Assembly (NCBI GenBank): GCA_022819985.1
Contig: JAJEGH010000036.1
Span: forward strand, 54,207 to 118,206
Origin: Alphaproteobacteria bacterium
GTDB lineage: Bacteria > Pseudomonadota > Alphaproteobacteria > Bin65
Reading direction: 5' to 3'
DNA length: 64,000 bases
The stretch's first letter is position 1. The number at the start of each line of letters is the position of its first letter. Shown here one piece after another: positions 1 to 8,126 of this stretch. A model generated the notes under the pieces. The model saw only the letters and a program-made list of their open reading frames with translations, searched no databases and was not told the origin of the DNA. Both the position numbers and the translations under genes were made by a program.

Positions 1-87
1 GGCCGCCAGCGCCGGGGCGCTCGACGCAAGAGCGCCGGAAAGGACGCCGAGGGCGACGCCTGCCGTCAGAACGTATTTCACTTTCAT
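1..87 (-). CDS. N-terminus of an exported protein (cut by window edge)
   Basis: Only the first 29 codons are in the window. They read as a Sec signal peptide: positively charged start (MKVKY), a hydrophobic Leu/Ala/Val core and an A-x-A-type end. The ATG at 85-87 follows a strong GGAGGAAGT ribosome site, so the start is firm. It lies on the same strand downstream of the Rieske oxygenase and may belong to that catabolic operon, for example as a substrate-binding protein. That role is a guess; the mature protein is not visible. Confidence 0.6.
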   Translation of the reverse strand, partial: MKVKYVLTAGVALGVLSGALASSAPALAA

Positions 88-171
88 AAGGACTTCCTCC
101 CTGGTTGGGCGCCCCGGCATTGCCGCCGGCGGTTCGGCCAGCGTCCGCTCCGGTGCGCCATCTGAAACCCG

Positions 172-1218
172 TTACTCCGTCGCCTCGGCCGATACGGCCT
201 GTTCGTTGCGAAGCATCTTGTCGACGATCCTGCGGCTGCGGTTCGGGCCGTTGTCGATCGCCAGCCGGACCGTCGGCTTGACCCCGGCGTCGTCCTGCGA
301 ACGCTGCACCGCCTCAAGAATTTCCCGGTCTTCCTCGAACGCCATGACGAACTGTGCGGTCATCCGTTCCGACACCGACCGGCTCTCCGGCTCGAAGTTG
401 CGCACCTGCATCCAGAAATAGTGCGTGCTGCTCTCGGTCTCCGGCGCCAGATAGTGGCAGGAGAAGATGCGCGTGCCCTTTTCCCGGTCCTTGTCCGAAT
501 GGCCCATGCCGACCGGGCCGATCCCGAAATCGACGACGTTGATCGCCGGCGGATAGAAGAAATAATACTGCCAGCGGTCGACATTGCCGCCGATCGTCAA
601 GAACTGCTCGAAGATCGGCACCGGCGGCCGGTCGAGGGTCCAGCGATTGACTTCGACGATATCGCCGACCTGCTTCGTCTCGACCGGAATATCCTCCATC
701 TCGGCGCTGCCGAGCGACGACGGATGCACGAAGCTGACATGCGCTGGATCGAGCAGGTTGTCGGTGAGTTGCTGATAGTGCGCTGCGACATGGGTATAGG
801 GGCCGTGATTGACGCCCCAGTCCGGATCCCGGTAGGGCGGCAGGTCGAACAGCAGCGTCTCGTCGGCCATTTCCGGCTCGCCGGTCCAGACCCAGACCAG
901 GCCGAGCCGCTCGGCGACCGGATAGGACCGTACCCGGATGTTGCCCGGAATAAGCTTCTGGCCCGGAATCTTCCGGCAGGCGCCGGTCGCGTCGAACTGC
1001 AGGCCGTGATAGCCGCACTCGATGCAGTCGCCCCGCACCCGGCCCTTCGACAGGGGCAGGAACTTGTGCGCGCAGCGGTCTTCCAGCGCTGCCACGCAAC
1101 CGTCGCCGGCGCGAAAGACCATGACCGGCTCGCCGAGCAGCCGCCGGCCCAGGGGACCGTCGTCCAGTTCGTCCAGCCAGGCGATCGGGTACCAGCTGTT
1201 GCGCACGAATCCGTTCAT
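172..1218 (-). CDS. Rieske [2Fe-2S] ring-hydroxylating oxygenase, VanA-like
   Basis: 348 residues, typical of vanillate O-demethylase/phthalate-type terminal oxygenases. The Rieske site is C49-x-H51 with C68-x2-H71. The mononuclear iron site follows the NxxDxxHxxxxH pattern (N154, D157, H160, H165). Such enzymes use a reductase partner to hydroxylate or demethylate an aromatic or N-heterocyclic substrate in the cytoplasm. No reductase is encoded nearby. It is downstream of the UPF0280 and 6-hydroxynicotinate reductase-like genes on the same strand (gap about 60-75 nt), so a role in the same catabolic route is likely, but the substrate cannot be told from sequence. Confidence 0.85.
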   Translation of the reverse strand: MNGFVRNSWYPIAWLDELDDGPLGRRLLGEPVMVFRAGDGCVAALEDRCAHKFLPLSKGRVRGDCIECGYHGLQFDATGACRKIPGQKLIPGNIRVRSYPVAERLGLVWVWTGEPEMADETLLFDLPPYRDPDWGVNHGPYTHVAAHYQQLTDNLLDPAHVSFVHPSSLGSAEMEDIPVETKQVGDIVEVNRWTLDRPPVPIFEQFLTIGGNVDRWQYYFFYPPAINVVDFGIGPVGMGHSDKDREKGTRIFSCHYLAPETESSTHYFWMQVRNFEPESRSVSERMTAQFVMAFEEDREILEAVQRSQDDAGVKPTVRLAIDNGPNRSRRIVDKMLRNEQAVSAEATE

Positions 1219-1294
1219 TTTCCGGCGTTACCGATAGCGGGCGGTGCCGGAATTCCGGCCGCCGTGTTTGTGTCGTGCAGGGCGATCGGTTCGC

Positions 1295-2233
1295 TCATGC
1301 GGCTCTGGCCCTGTCCTCGCGCCTGTAAATCACAGGGCCACCGCCCGCGAAAGCGGGCAGAGTCGCGCCCCCGACAATTGTGCTCCGGCCGCACAGGGTC
1401 AGGGCTGCCCCCACGATCAGGCCGCGGCCGGTCACCGCCTGCGCTGCCGCCCGGCCGGCTTCCAGCGCCGTCTCAACCTCGGCCTTCGTCAGATCGCCGA
1501 CATCGACGGTTACCGGCCGGTCGCCCAGGTCGCTGTCCAGGTCCAGATCGCACGCCGGGGTCCGGACGACGGCGGGACTCTCGACATCGACCGCGTTCGC
1601 GATCAGTGTCGCCGCGACATCCGCTGCCGCGGCGGTTTCCGCGAGAACCGTCACCGAATCGGCGATGCCGAACGACAGGCTGCGACCGCGCCAGCCGCTG
1701 GTCGCGATTCCGCCGACTCCGTCTGCGCTGCCGATCTCCGCAACGCCGGCGGCCTCCGGCAATTCGCCCAGCGCAACCAGACCGGTGCGGAACCGTTCGC
1801 CCGGCGCCAGGCGGATCGCGATATCGCCGCCATTGTTGACATAGGCGCGGGTCAGATTGCGCCCGGCGATGGCCGCTGCCAGCACCTCGTCCGCCACGGC
1901 GCCGGCGACGGCCGCCATCGGCGTGACGAAGCGTCCACAATGCGGCGCGCAGGCCGCCGCCATGCGCCGCGCCGTGCTGCCCCGGACGGCCGGCTGACCG
2001 GAAATGTCGGTGCGTAGCGGGGCGAGTTCGCCGACCAGTTCGCCAAGCACGGTGCGAAAGCGCACCCAGGCCTGTTCGTGGAAGGCGGCCACTTCCCCGG
2101 GCAGCCCGAAGGCTTCGAGCACAAGATCGATCGGGCCGTGCTGGAAATGCCGGCGGCGACCGTCTGGCAGGATCGCCCTGACCGGGTCCGGCATGGCCCT
2201 GTCCGGCGCTGTCATGTTACGCGCGCCACTCAT
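1295..2233 (-). CDS. UPF0280 (ApbE-like) family protein
   Basis: 312 residues from the ATG at 2231-2233, which overlaps the upstream stop as ATGA and follows a GGAGGA site. A start at 2272 is possible but would overlap the upstream gene by 43 nt. The N-terminal region with the GPIDLVLEAFG stretch and the Gly/Ala-rich body match UPF0280, a family related in fold to ApbE flavin transferases. Family members commonly sit beside 6-hydroxynicotinate reductase-like genes, as here. The overlap implies translational coupling. A flavin-handling or maturation role for the reductase is an inference. Confidence 0.75.
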   Translation of the reverse strand: MSGARNMTAPDRAMPDPVRAILPDGRRRHFQHGPIDLVLEAFGLPGEVAAFHEQAWVRFRTVLGELVGELAPLRTDISGQPAVRGSTARRMAAACAPHCGRFVTPMAAVAGAVADEVLAAAIAGRNLTRAYVNNGGDIAIRLAPGERFRTGLVALGELPEAAGVAEIGSADGVGGIATSGWRGRSLSFGIADSVTVLAETAAAADVAATLIANAVDVESPAVVRTPACDLDLDSDLGDRPVTVDVGDLTKAEVETALEAGRAAAQAVTGRGLIVGAALTLCGRSTIVGGATLPAFAGGGPVIYRREDRARAA

Positions 2234-3717
2234 CCGTCCTCCGTCAGGCCGTGCAGCGGCGCGCCGGGCCATGGCGCCCGATCATGCCATTTCTCGACCC
2301 GCAACCGGTCGGCGTCGACGATCTCGCCGACCTGCCGCACGGCATCCATATGGCCGCCGAGGGCGGCATAGTCGTCGAGCCGCAGGGTGAATTCGATGGG
2401 CGCCACGATGGCCGGTGTAGGAACGTATCCGAAGCTGTTCTCCGGCATGGTCGTGACGTCGACCATGATCGTGATGCCGCCGCCGGGCCAGACATAGACC
2501 GGCGCGCCGCCGGCGGTCACCCGGGTCAGCGCGCTGCGCACCGAGCGGGTGAGGCGTACCGGATTTTCGGTGACACCGGCGCGCAGCGATCCGCCGGCTC
2601 CGGCCATGAAGGCGACCGTGGCAAGCGCCGGCTCGCAATTCTCGCCGATCCGGTCGACGACGACCGAAAGTTCAGCCGGCATCGGCGCTTTCTGAGGCCG
2701 GAGATCGTCGTCGAGGATGAAATATTCGGCGTCCTCGCCGGTCGTGCTGACCATGAGCAGCCGCTCGCCGGGCCAGGCGACCTTCGGGTTGATCGTGTCG
2801 ATGATGGAGAGCGGGTCGGTCACGTCGGTGCCGCCCCAGCCGCTGCCCGGCTCGGCGACCTGGAAATAGCGCCCGGGCGTCGACTTGCGGCCGCGCACCC
2901 GGATGCCGGCGGGTTGCATGTCGAGGAACCGGCCGGCCTGGTGTTCGGTCAGGACGCCGGTAATATGATCGTCGACGACGATGACCTCGTCGGTATGGCC
3001 GAACCATTGTTGGGCGAAGATGCCAATGGTCGCCGAGCCGCAGCCGACGCGCATCCGCTCCTCGTGCCGGCCGCCGATGACCGGCGCCCTGCCGGCCTGC
3101 AGCGTGAGGCGTTCGCCGCTGTCGATGGTGAAGTCGATCGCCTCGCCGTTCGACAGGCGCAGCATCATATCGCAGGTGACGACGCCTTCCCTCTTCGAGC
3201 CGCCGGTGAGATGGCGGACGCCGCCGAGCGACAGCATCTGGGAGCCGTATTCCGCCGTCGTGACGTGGCCGACCTGCTCGCCCTCGACGCGCACCGGCGC
3301 GGTCTCCGGCCCGATATAGCGGTCGGTGTCGATTTTCACCTTGAGGCCGCAATAGCTGAAGATGCCCTCGGAAACGACCGTCACCATATCGACGCCCTCA
3401 TGGTCGCTGGCGACGATGAAGGGGGCGGGCTTGTAGTCCGGATAGGTCGTGCCGGAGCCGATGCCGGTCACGAAGGTCTCGGCGCCGGGAATCAGCGAAC
3501 CGTCCCAGTCCTTGCCCTGGAAGGGCACGAGGTCGCCGTCTCTGCCGGCGCGCTGGGTGACCACGAACGGGTCCATCCGGGTCAACACGCCGCCGACATT
3601 GCCGTAGCGGTCGCAGGCGCCGGTGCGTCCCTCGCGGATGCGGCACAGGACGGGACAGGCATCGCAGGTGACGACGCCCGGCTTGTCCTTCGCAGCAGCG
3701 GTCGCTCCGTCAGGTAT
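2230..3717 (-). CDS. 6-hydroxynicotinate reductase-like iron-sulfur protein
   Basis: About 495 residues, resembling the ferredoxin-dependent 6-hydroxynicotinate reductase of nicotinate fermenters, which reduces 6-hydroxynicotinate to 1,4,5,6-tetrahydro-6-oxonicotinate. An N-terminal cysteine cluster (CDACPVLC, then a further Cys about ten residues on) suggests an Fe-S cluster, and a conserved VGCGSATIGIFAQQW stretch lies mid-protein. No ATG, GTG or TTG fits well at the 5' end. A perfect AGGAGG lies six bases before an ATA codon (3715-3717), inside the end of the upstream hydroxylase gene. TTG at 3736-3738 or CTG at 3733-3735 are alternatives without a ribosome site. The family call is good; the start is uncertain. 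Confidence 0.75.
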   Translation of the reverse strand: MPDGATAAAKDKPGVVTCDACPVLCRIREGRTGACDRYGNVGGVLTRMDPFVVTQRAGRDGDLVPFQGKDWDGSLIPGAETFVTGIGSGTTYPDYKPAPFIVASDHEGVDMVTVVSEGIFSYCGLKVKIDTDRYIGPETAPVRVEGEQVGHVTTAEYGSQMLSLGGVRHLTGGSKREGVVTCDMMLRLSNGEAIDFTIDSGERLTLQAGRAPVIGGRHEERMRVGCGSATIGIFAQQWFGHTDEVIVVDDHITGVLTEHQAGRFLDMQPAGIRVRGRKSTPGRYFQVAEPGSGWGGTDVTDPLSIIDTINPKVAWPGERLLMVSTTGEDAEYFILDDDLRPQKAPMPAELSVVVDRIGENCEPALATVAFMAGAGGSLRAGVTENPVRLTRSVRSALTRVTAGGAPVYVWPGGGITIMVDVTTMPENSFGYVPTPAIVAPIEFTLRLDDYAALGGHMDAVRQVGEIVDADRLRVEKWHDRAPWPGAPLHGLTEDG

Positions 3718-6475
3718 GGCCGGCCTCCTGCACAGCAAGAAGAGCTTCGCGGACCCGGTGCGGCAGCGCCGGCGCGTGGCGCAGCCGCACGCCCGTCGCA
3801 TGGTGGACCGCGTTGAAGATCGCCGGCGCGGTCGGGATCAGCGCCTGCTCGCCGATGCCCTTGGCGCCGTAGGGACCGAGCGGTTCCGGGTCCTCGATCA
3901 GGATCGTATCGATCGGCGGAATGTCGCCGAAGGTCGGGATCAGATAGTCGTGCAGGTTTTCCGTCCGGCCCGGGACATACTCTTCCATCAGCGCAAGCCC
4001 GAGGCCCTGGGCGACGCCGCCGTGGATCTGCCCTTCCAGCAGCGTCGGGTTGATGGCGCGGCCGACATCGTGGGCGGCCACGATGCGCTGAACCTTGACG
4101 GTTCCCAGTTCGATGTCGATGTCGATGACGGCAAGATGCGCGCCGAAACCGTAGGTCGCGTAGGGTACGCCCTGCCCGTCCGCGTCCAGCGGCTCGGTCG
4201 GCGGATCGAAGGTGCCGTCAGCGGCGAGCACGTCGCCTTCGGCGTCGCGCGCCATCGCCCGGAGATCGAGGGTCCGTTCGGCGTCGCCATCGCGCAACAC
4301 GATCCGACCATCGCCGATCTCCAGCGCCGCAGCCGGGCCGACATTGGCGAGGCGCAGGATATCCGCCCGCAGCGTTTCACCCGCGATCTGGGTCGCGCGG
4401 CCGGACACGAAGGTCTGGCGCGACGCCGAGGACTTGCCGGCGTCGGCCGTCCGGTCGGTGTCTCCTGCGATGTTGGCGATCCGCTCGACCGGCACACCGA
4501 GCGCGTCGGCGGCGATCTGGGGCATGATCGTGTTCGGCCCCTGCCCCATGTCCATCGCGCCGTTGTAGAGCGTTACCTGCCCCTCGGCCGAAATGCCGAT
4601 CTTCATGGTCGACGGGTTGGACATGGAGGTGTTGCCGCAGCCATACCACATGCCGGCGACGCCGACGCCCCGGCGCAGCGGCCCGCCGGCCCGGTTGATC
4701 CGCTCCGCTTCGGCCCGCTCCCGGTCCCAGTCCGCCTGCAAGGCTTCGAAACAGTCGGCAAGGCCGGCGCTGTGCTCCAGAACCTGGCCGGACGAGGTTT
4801 CGTCGCCCTTGCGGATCGCGTTCCTCAGGCGGAAAGCAAGCGGATCGATGCCGCATTGCCCGGCGAGATCGTCGAGCAGGGCTTCGTTGGCGATCGCCGA
4901 TTGCGGCACGCCGAAGCCGCGAAAGGCGCCGGATGGCGGCGCATTGGTCAGCCAGGCGCAGCTCGTGTTCTTGACATGCGGGACGACATAGGGACCGGTC
5001 GCGTGGACAGGGACCCGGTCGGCGACCGTCGGCCCCCAGGAGGCATAGGCGCCGCTGTCGAAATCGCCGTGGAACTCGAAGGCGGTCAGCGTGCCTTCGG
5101 CGGTGCAGCCGGCGCGCGCCCGGATCGCGGCCGGATGGCGTTTGGTCGAGGATGCCATGCTCTCCGGCCGCGTATAGGTGCAGCGCACCGGCACGCCCAG
5201 CGTCCAGGCGGCGAGCGCGACCAAGGGCTGGACGGAAAGGTCGAGCTTGCCGCCGAAGCCGCCGCCGCATGCGGTCGGGACGATCCGCACCTGCTCCTCC
5301 CCGATGCCGAGGATGAGGGCGGTCTCGTCCCGGTCCATATAAGGCGACTGGGTGGAGACGTGAATTTCGAGCCGGTCGCCGATCCGGCGCGCCCAGCCGG
5401 CCTCGGGCTCGATATAGGCATGCTCGACGAAGCTGGTCCGCCATTCGCCCCCGGCGACGAAATCGGCCTCAGCGAAACCCCGTTCGATGTCACCCTTGAC
5501 CACTCGGCCGCGCGCCAGGACGTTGCCGTCCCGGCCGGCCTGGACAATGGCGGCGCCGCTTGCAGCCGCGCCTTCAACGCCGACGACCGGCTCTTCTTCG
5601 TGCCAGGAAACCGGCAGGTCCTCGTCGCGCAGGGCCGCAACCGCAGCGCTGTTGCCTACCACTGCGAGAACGGCCTCGCCCCGGTAGCGCACGATCCGGT
5701 CGGCCAGCACGGGCTGGTCCTTGCCGACCGGATAGACACCGAAGGCGTTGCTGCCGGGGATGTCGGCGGCGGTCAGGACGGCAGCGATGCCGGGCCGGGC
5801 CTGCCGGAAAGCCGCCAGGTCACCGGTTTCGAATCGGCCCCGTGCGACCGGCGAGCGGATGACGCGCAGGGTGAGCGCATCCGGCGGCGCGAAATCCGCG
5901 CCGAACACCTCGTCGCCGGTGAGCTTGGGCGTTCCGTCCAGCCGGGCGATCCGGGCGCCGACCGCCGCGGCCGGTCGGACATGGGTCTCCGGCTCAGCGC
6001 AGGGCTGCGATCCGGCCACGTCGAGCACGGCTTCGACGATCTTGCGATAGCCGGTGCAGCGGCAAAGGACGCCGCCGAGCGCGTCGGCCGCTTCCCGTTC
6101 GGTCGGCGACGGGTTCCTGTCGAGCAGGTCGCGCGCCGCCATCAGCATGCCCGGCGTGCAGATGCCGCACTGGGCCGCGCCGTGGCGCAGGAAGGCCGCC
6201 TGGAGATCGGAGAGCGCGCGGTCCCGGGCCAGTCCTTCGACCGTCGTCACGTCGCGCCCGGCCGCCTGGGCGACCGGGACCATGCAGGCGCAGACCTGTT
6301 CGCCGTCCAGCAGCACCGTGCAGGCGCCGCAATCGCCGGCGTCGCAGCCGACCTTGGTGCCGGTCAGGCCGAGTTCGCTGCGCAGAGCCTCAGCCAGCCG
6401 GGTCGCCGGCGGACTGCGCAGCGCCGCCGCTTCGCCGTTAACGGTGAGCTTCGTTGCGGCCGCCGCGATATTCAT
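3710..6475 (-). CDS. Fused FeS/molybdopterin hydroxylase (xanthine dehydrogenase family)
   Basis: 921 residues combining two subunits that are usually separate. Residues 1-160 carry a plant-type [2Fe-2S] site (C44, C49, C52, C64) and the second cluster (CGICTPG ... CRCTGY) of the small subunit. From about residue 175 follow the hammerhead and molybdopterin-binding domains of the large subunit, including a CGGGFGGK cofactor stretch. Such enzymes hydroxylate N-heterocycles with water as oxygen donor. With the FAD subunit (stop overlapping this start as ATGA) and the 6-hydroxynicotinate reductase-like gene, nicotinate or a related pyridine is the likely substrate. The FeS+Moco fusion is real in one frame. 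Confidence 0.88.
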   Translation of the reverse strand: MNIAAAATKLTVNGEAAALRSPPATRLAEALRSELGLTGTKVGCDAGDCGACTVLLDGEQVCACMVPVAQAAGRDVTTVEGLARDRALSDLQAAFLRHGAAQCGICTPGMLMAARDLLDRNPSPTEREAADALGGVLCRCTGYRKIVEAVLDVAGSQPCAEPETHVRPAAAVGARIARLDGTPKLTGDEVFGADFAPPDALTLRVIRSPVARGRFETGDLAAFRQARPGIAAVLTAADIPGSNAFGVYPVGKDQPVLADRIVRYRGEAVLAVVGNSAAVAALRDEDLPVSWHEEEPVVGVEGAAASGAAIVQAGRDGNVLARGRVVKGDIERGFAEADFVAGGEWRTSFVEHAYIEPEAGWARRIGDRLEIHVSTQSPYMDRDETALILGIGEEQVRIVPTACGGGFGGKLDLSVQPLVALAAWTLGVPVRCTYTRPESMASSTKRHPAAIRARAGCTAEGTLTAFEFHGDFDSGAYASWGPTVADRVPVHATGPYVVPHVKNTSCAWLTNAPPSGAFRGFGVPQSAIANEALLDDLAGQCGIDPLAFRLRNAIRKGDETSSGQVLEHSAGLADCFEALQADWDRERAEAERINRAGGPLRRGVGVAGMWYGCGNTSMSNPSTMKIGISAEGQVTLYNGAMDMGQGPNTIMPQIAADALGVPVERIANIAGDTDRTADAGKSSASRQTFVSGRATQIAGETLRADILRLANVGPAAALEIGDGRIVLRDGDAERTLDLRAMARDAEGDVLAADGTFDPPTEPLDADGQGVPYATYGFGAHLAVIDIDIELGTVKVQRIVAAHDVGRAINPTLLEGQIHGGVAQGLGLALMEEYVPGRTENLHDYLIPTFGDIPPIDTILIEDPEPLGPYGAKGIGEQALIPTAPAIFNAVHHATGVRLRHAPALPHRVREALLAVQEAGHT

Positions 6476-7326
6476 GCGCCCGCTCCTATTCGCCGGCCCA
6501 TGTCCGACAGGCCGCGGCGCAGCATGGTGAGGGTGGCATCCATCCGGAATCCGGCCGAACCGCGCACATCGTCGATCGGTGTAAGGACGGTTTCGACCGT
6601 TTCGGCCGAAACCGCCTCGCCCAGCGCCGCATCCAGCGGCCGGCCATTCAGGGCGGCTTCCAGCGCGGGCAGACGCCGCGTCACCGGGGAACAGGCGCCG
6701 ACGGCGATCCGGGCATTGCCGACGGTCCCGCCGTCCGGCACCAGGACGATGCCGATCATCACGATGGATATGACGAGATAACGCCGCGCGCCGAGCTTCA
6801 GAAAGGCGCTGGCCGCGGCGCCGGGCAGTTTCGGAACCAGTACGGCGGTGACTATCTCGTTCGACTCCAGGGCCGTCGTCCGGTTGCCGGTGAGAAAATC
6901 CGTTACAGGCAGGCGCCGCACGCCATCGGCAGCGGAGAGTTCGACCTCAGCCTCGAGCGCCGCCAGGTTGGGCGCGCCATCGGCCGCCGGCGAGGCGTTG
7001 CACAGATTGCCGGCGAGGGTTCCGGCATTCTGGATCTGCACGCCGCCGACCTCGCGCGCCGCGTCCTTGAGACCGTCGAAACAGGCCGGCAGGTCGGCCC
7101 GGACAAGGTCCATCCAGGTCGTGAGCGCGCCGATGCGCCAATAGCCACCCTCGTCGGCAATGCCGCGCAGGGCGGCGATACCGGTCAGGTCGAGCAGATC
7201 GTCGTCGAGCGGCCGGCCGACCCGGCCGGGGAAATAGTCGGTCCCGCCGGCGAGCACGGTCAACGGCCGGCACCGCAACGCGTCCAGCGCCTCTTCGAGA
7301 TTGTCCGGCCGCAGATAAACCGACAT
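6472..7326 (-). CDS. FAD-binding subunit of molybdopterin hydroxylase
   Basis: 284 residues, the usual length for the medium subunit (CoxM/NdhF type). It has the N-terminal FAD-binding segment TVLAGGTDYFPG, the conserved QIQNAGTLAGNLCNASPAADGAP stretch in shorter form around residue 95-115, and the CO-dehydrogenase flavoprotein C-terminal domain. It passes electrons from the FeS/Moco subunit encoded immediately downstream (4-nt overlap) to an acceptor. A MarR gene lies upstream on the same strand with an operator-like palindrome in the gap. Confidence 0.9.
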   Translation of the reverse strand: MSVYLRPDNLEEALDALRCRPLTVLAGGTDYFPGRVGRPLDDDLLDLTGIAALRGIADEGGYWRIGALTTWMDLVRADLPACFDGLKDAAREVGGVQIQNAGTLAGNLCNASPAADGAPNLAALEAEVELSAADGVRRLPVTDFLTGNRTTALESNEIVTAVLVPKLPGAAASAFLKLGARRYLVISIVMIGIVLVPDGGTVGNARIAVGACSPVTRRLPALEAALNGRPLDAALGEAVSAETVETVLTPIDDVRGSAGFRMDATLTMLRRGLSDMGRRIGAGA

Positions 7327-7377
7327 CCTCGTCCCTACCCGACCGCTTCCGTCAACTCGAACTGGTCGTCAAATTTG

Positions 7378-7389
7378 TTTGTATACAAA
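7378..7389. promoter_or_regulatory. 12-bp palindrome, candidate MarR operator
   Basis: TTTGTATACAAA is a perfect 12-bp palindrome in the gap between the MarR gene and the hydroxylase genes it precedes. Position and symmetry suit an operator for the adjacent MarR protein. GntR-family regulators use similar sequences, so the binder is inferred from adjacency only. Confidence 0.5.
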
Positions 7390-7432
7390 TGGTTTTCCGG
7401 ATCATATCGAACCTGCCGCCGCCGCGCAAGCA

Positions 7433-7855
7433 TCAAGTGATTTTCTCGAGCAAACGCAAGAATGTCGCCCTTTCGCGCGGCGACAACGGATCCAGCGTCT
7501 CCGCCGTGACGCCGAAGCCATCCTTCTGCGCCGCCGCCAGCAGCGCTGCCCCGGGTTCGGTCAGGCGCCACTGGGTGCGCCTCCGGTCTTCCTGGTCCGC
7601 CCGTCCCGCGATCAGGCCGCGTCCGGAGAGGCGGCCGATCACCCCCTTCATGGTCGCAGGGTCCATCGCAGTCAGCCGGCCGAGCCGGTTCTGCGAGACC
7701 TCGCCTTCGTCCGCGATCTTGGCAAGCGCGGCGAACTGGGTCGGCGTCAGGCCGTGCCCGGCGAAGCGCGCCGAGAAGATCGCCGTCGCCCGCTGATGCG
7801 CCCGGCGCAGCAGGAAGCCGATCTGCTCCTCCAGCCGGTAGTCGCCGATGCTCAC
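7433..7855 (-). CDS. MarR-family transcriptional regulator
   Basis: 140 residues from a GTG start. The winged helix-turn-helix is clear: GLTPTQFAALAKI, then SQNRLGRLTAMDPATMKGVIGRL as recognition helices, and the wing RADQEDRRRTQWRLTEPG with the family DxR pattern. MarR proteins often repress catabolic genes until a ligand, often an aromatic acid or its CoA ester, binds. It is flanked upstream by an acyl-CoA ligase and downstream by the hydroxylase operon, with a 12-bp palindrome at 7378-7389. It probably controls this catabolic cluster. Confidence 0.88.
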   Translation of the reverse strand: MSIGDYRLEEQIGFLLRRAHQRATAIFSARFAGHGLTPTQFAALAKIADEGEVSQNRLGRLTAMDPATMKGVIGRLSGRGLIAGRADQEDRRRTQWRLTEPGAALLAAAQKDGFGVTAETLDPLSPRERATFLRLLEKIT

Positions 7856-8012
7856 GCGGACGGAACCCTCCGGAACGGCACGGCGCGGGTTGCTGTGTAG
7901 GCCAATTGCTCGACTCCGGATCCGGATCGCGACTGCGCCGGTGTAATGGTGCGGCTACATCCTGTCCAGACGAAGCCCTTGAGCCGTACAAAGAACGCTC
8001 TACGTCTCCCCG

Positions 8013-8117
8013 ATGATCGGACCCATTCATCCGGGCGTGACGCTCCGGGAAGATTTCATGGAGCCTTACAGGCTGAGTGCCAACGGCCTCGTCAAGCGGC
8101 TCGACGCCGTCGCTTGA
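8013..8117 (+). pseudogene. Remnant of a HigA-type antitoxin gene
   Basis: A 34-codon reading frame whose product begins MIGPIHPGVTLREDFMEPYR and continues LSANGLVKRLD before a stop. This matches the N-terminus of HigA antitoxins (consensus HPGEILREEFLEPLGLSANALA). The helix-turn-helix and the rest of the roughly 95-residue protein are missing, and no HigB toxin is recognisable upstream. It is on the strand opposite to its neighbours, so it looks like a decayed toxin-antitoxin scar. Confidence 0.55.
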
Positions 8118-8126
8118 GCCGACGCC

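Noticed and set aside
3623..6781. A very long plus-strand open frame opposite the molybdopterin hydroxylase
   Set aside because: Product is compositionally biased (Arg, Asp, Gly, Ala) with no domain; it is the antisense shadow of a GC-rich gene. The same holds for the long plus frames opposite gyrA (60176-63052) and opposite the FAD/GcvT genes.
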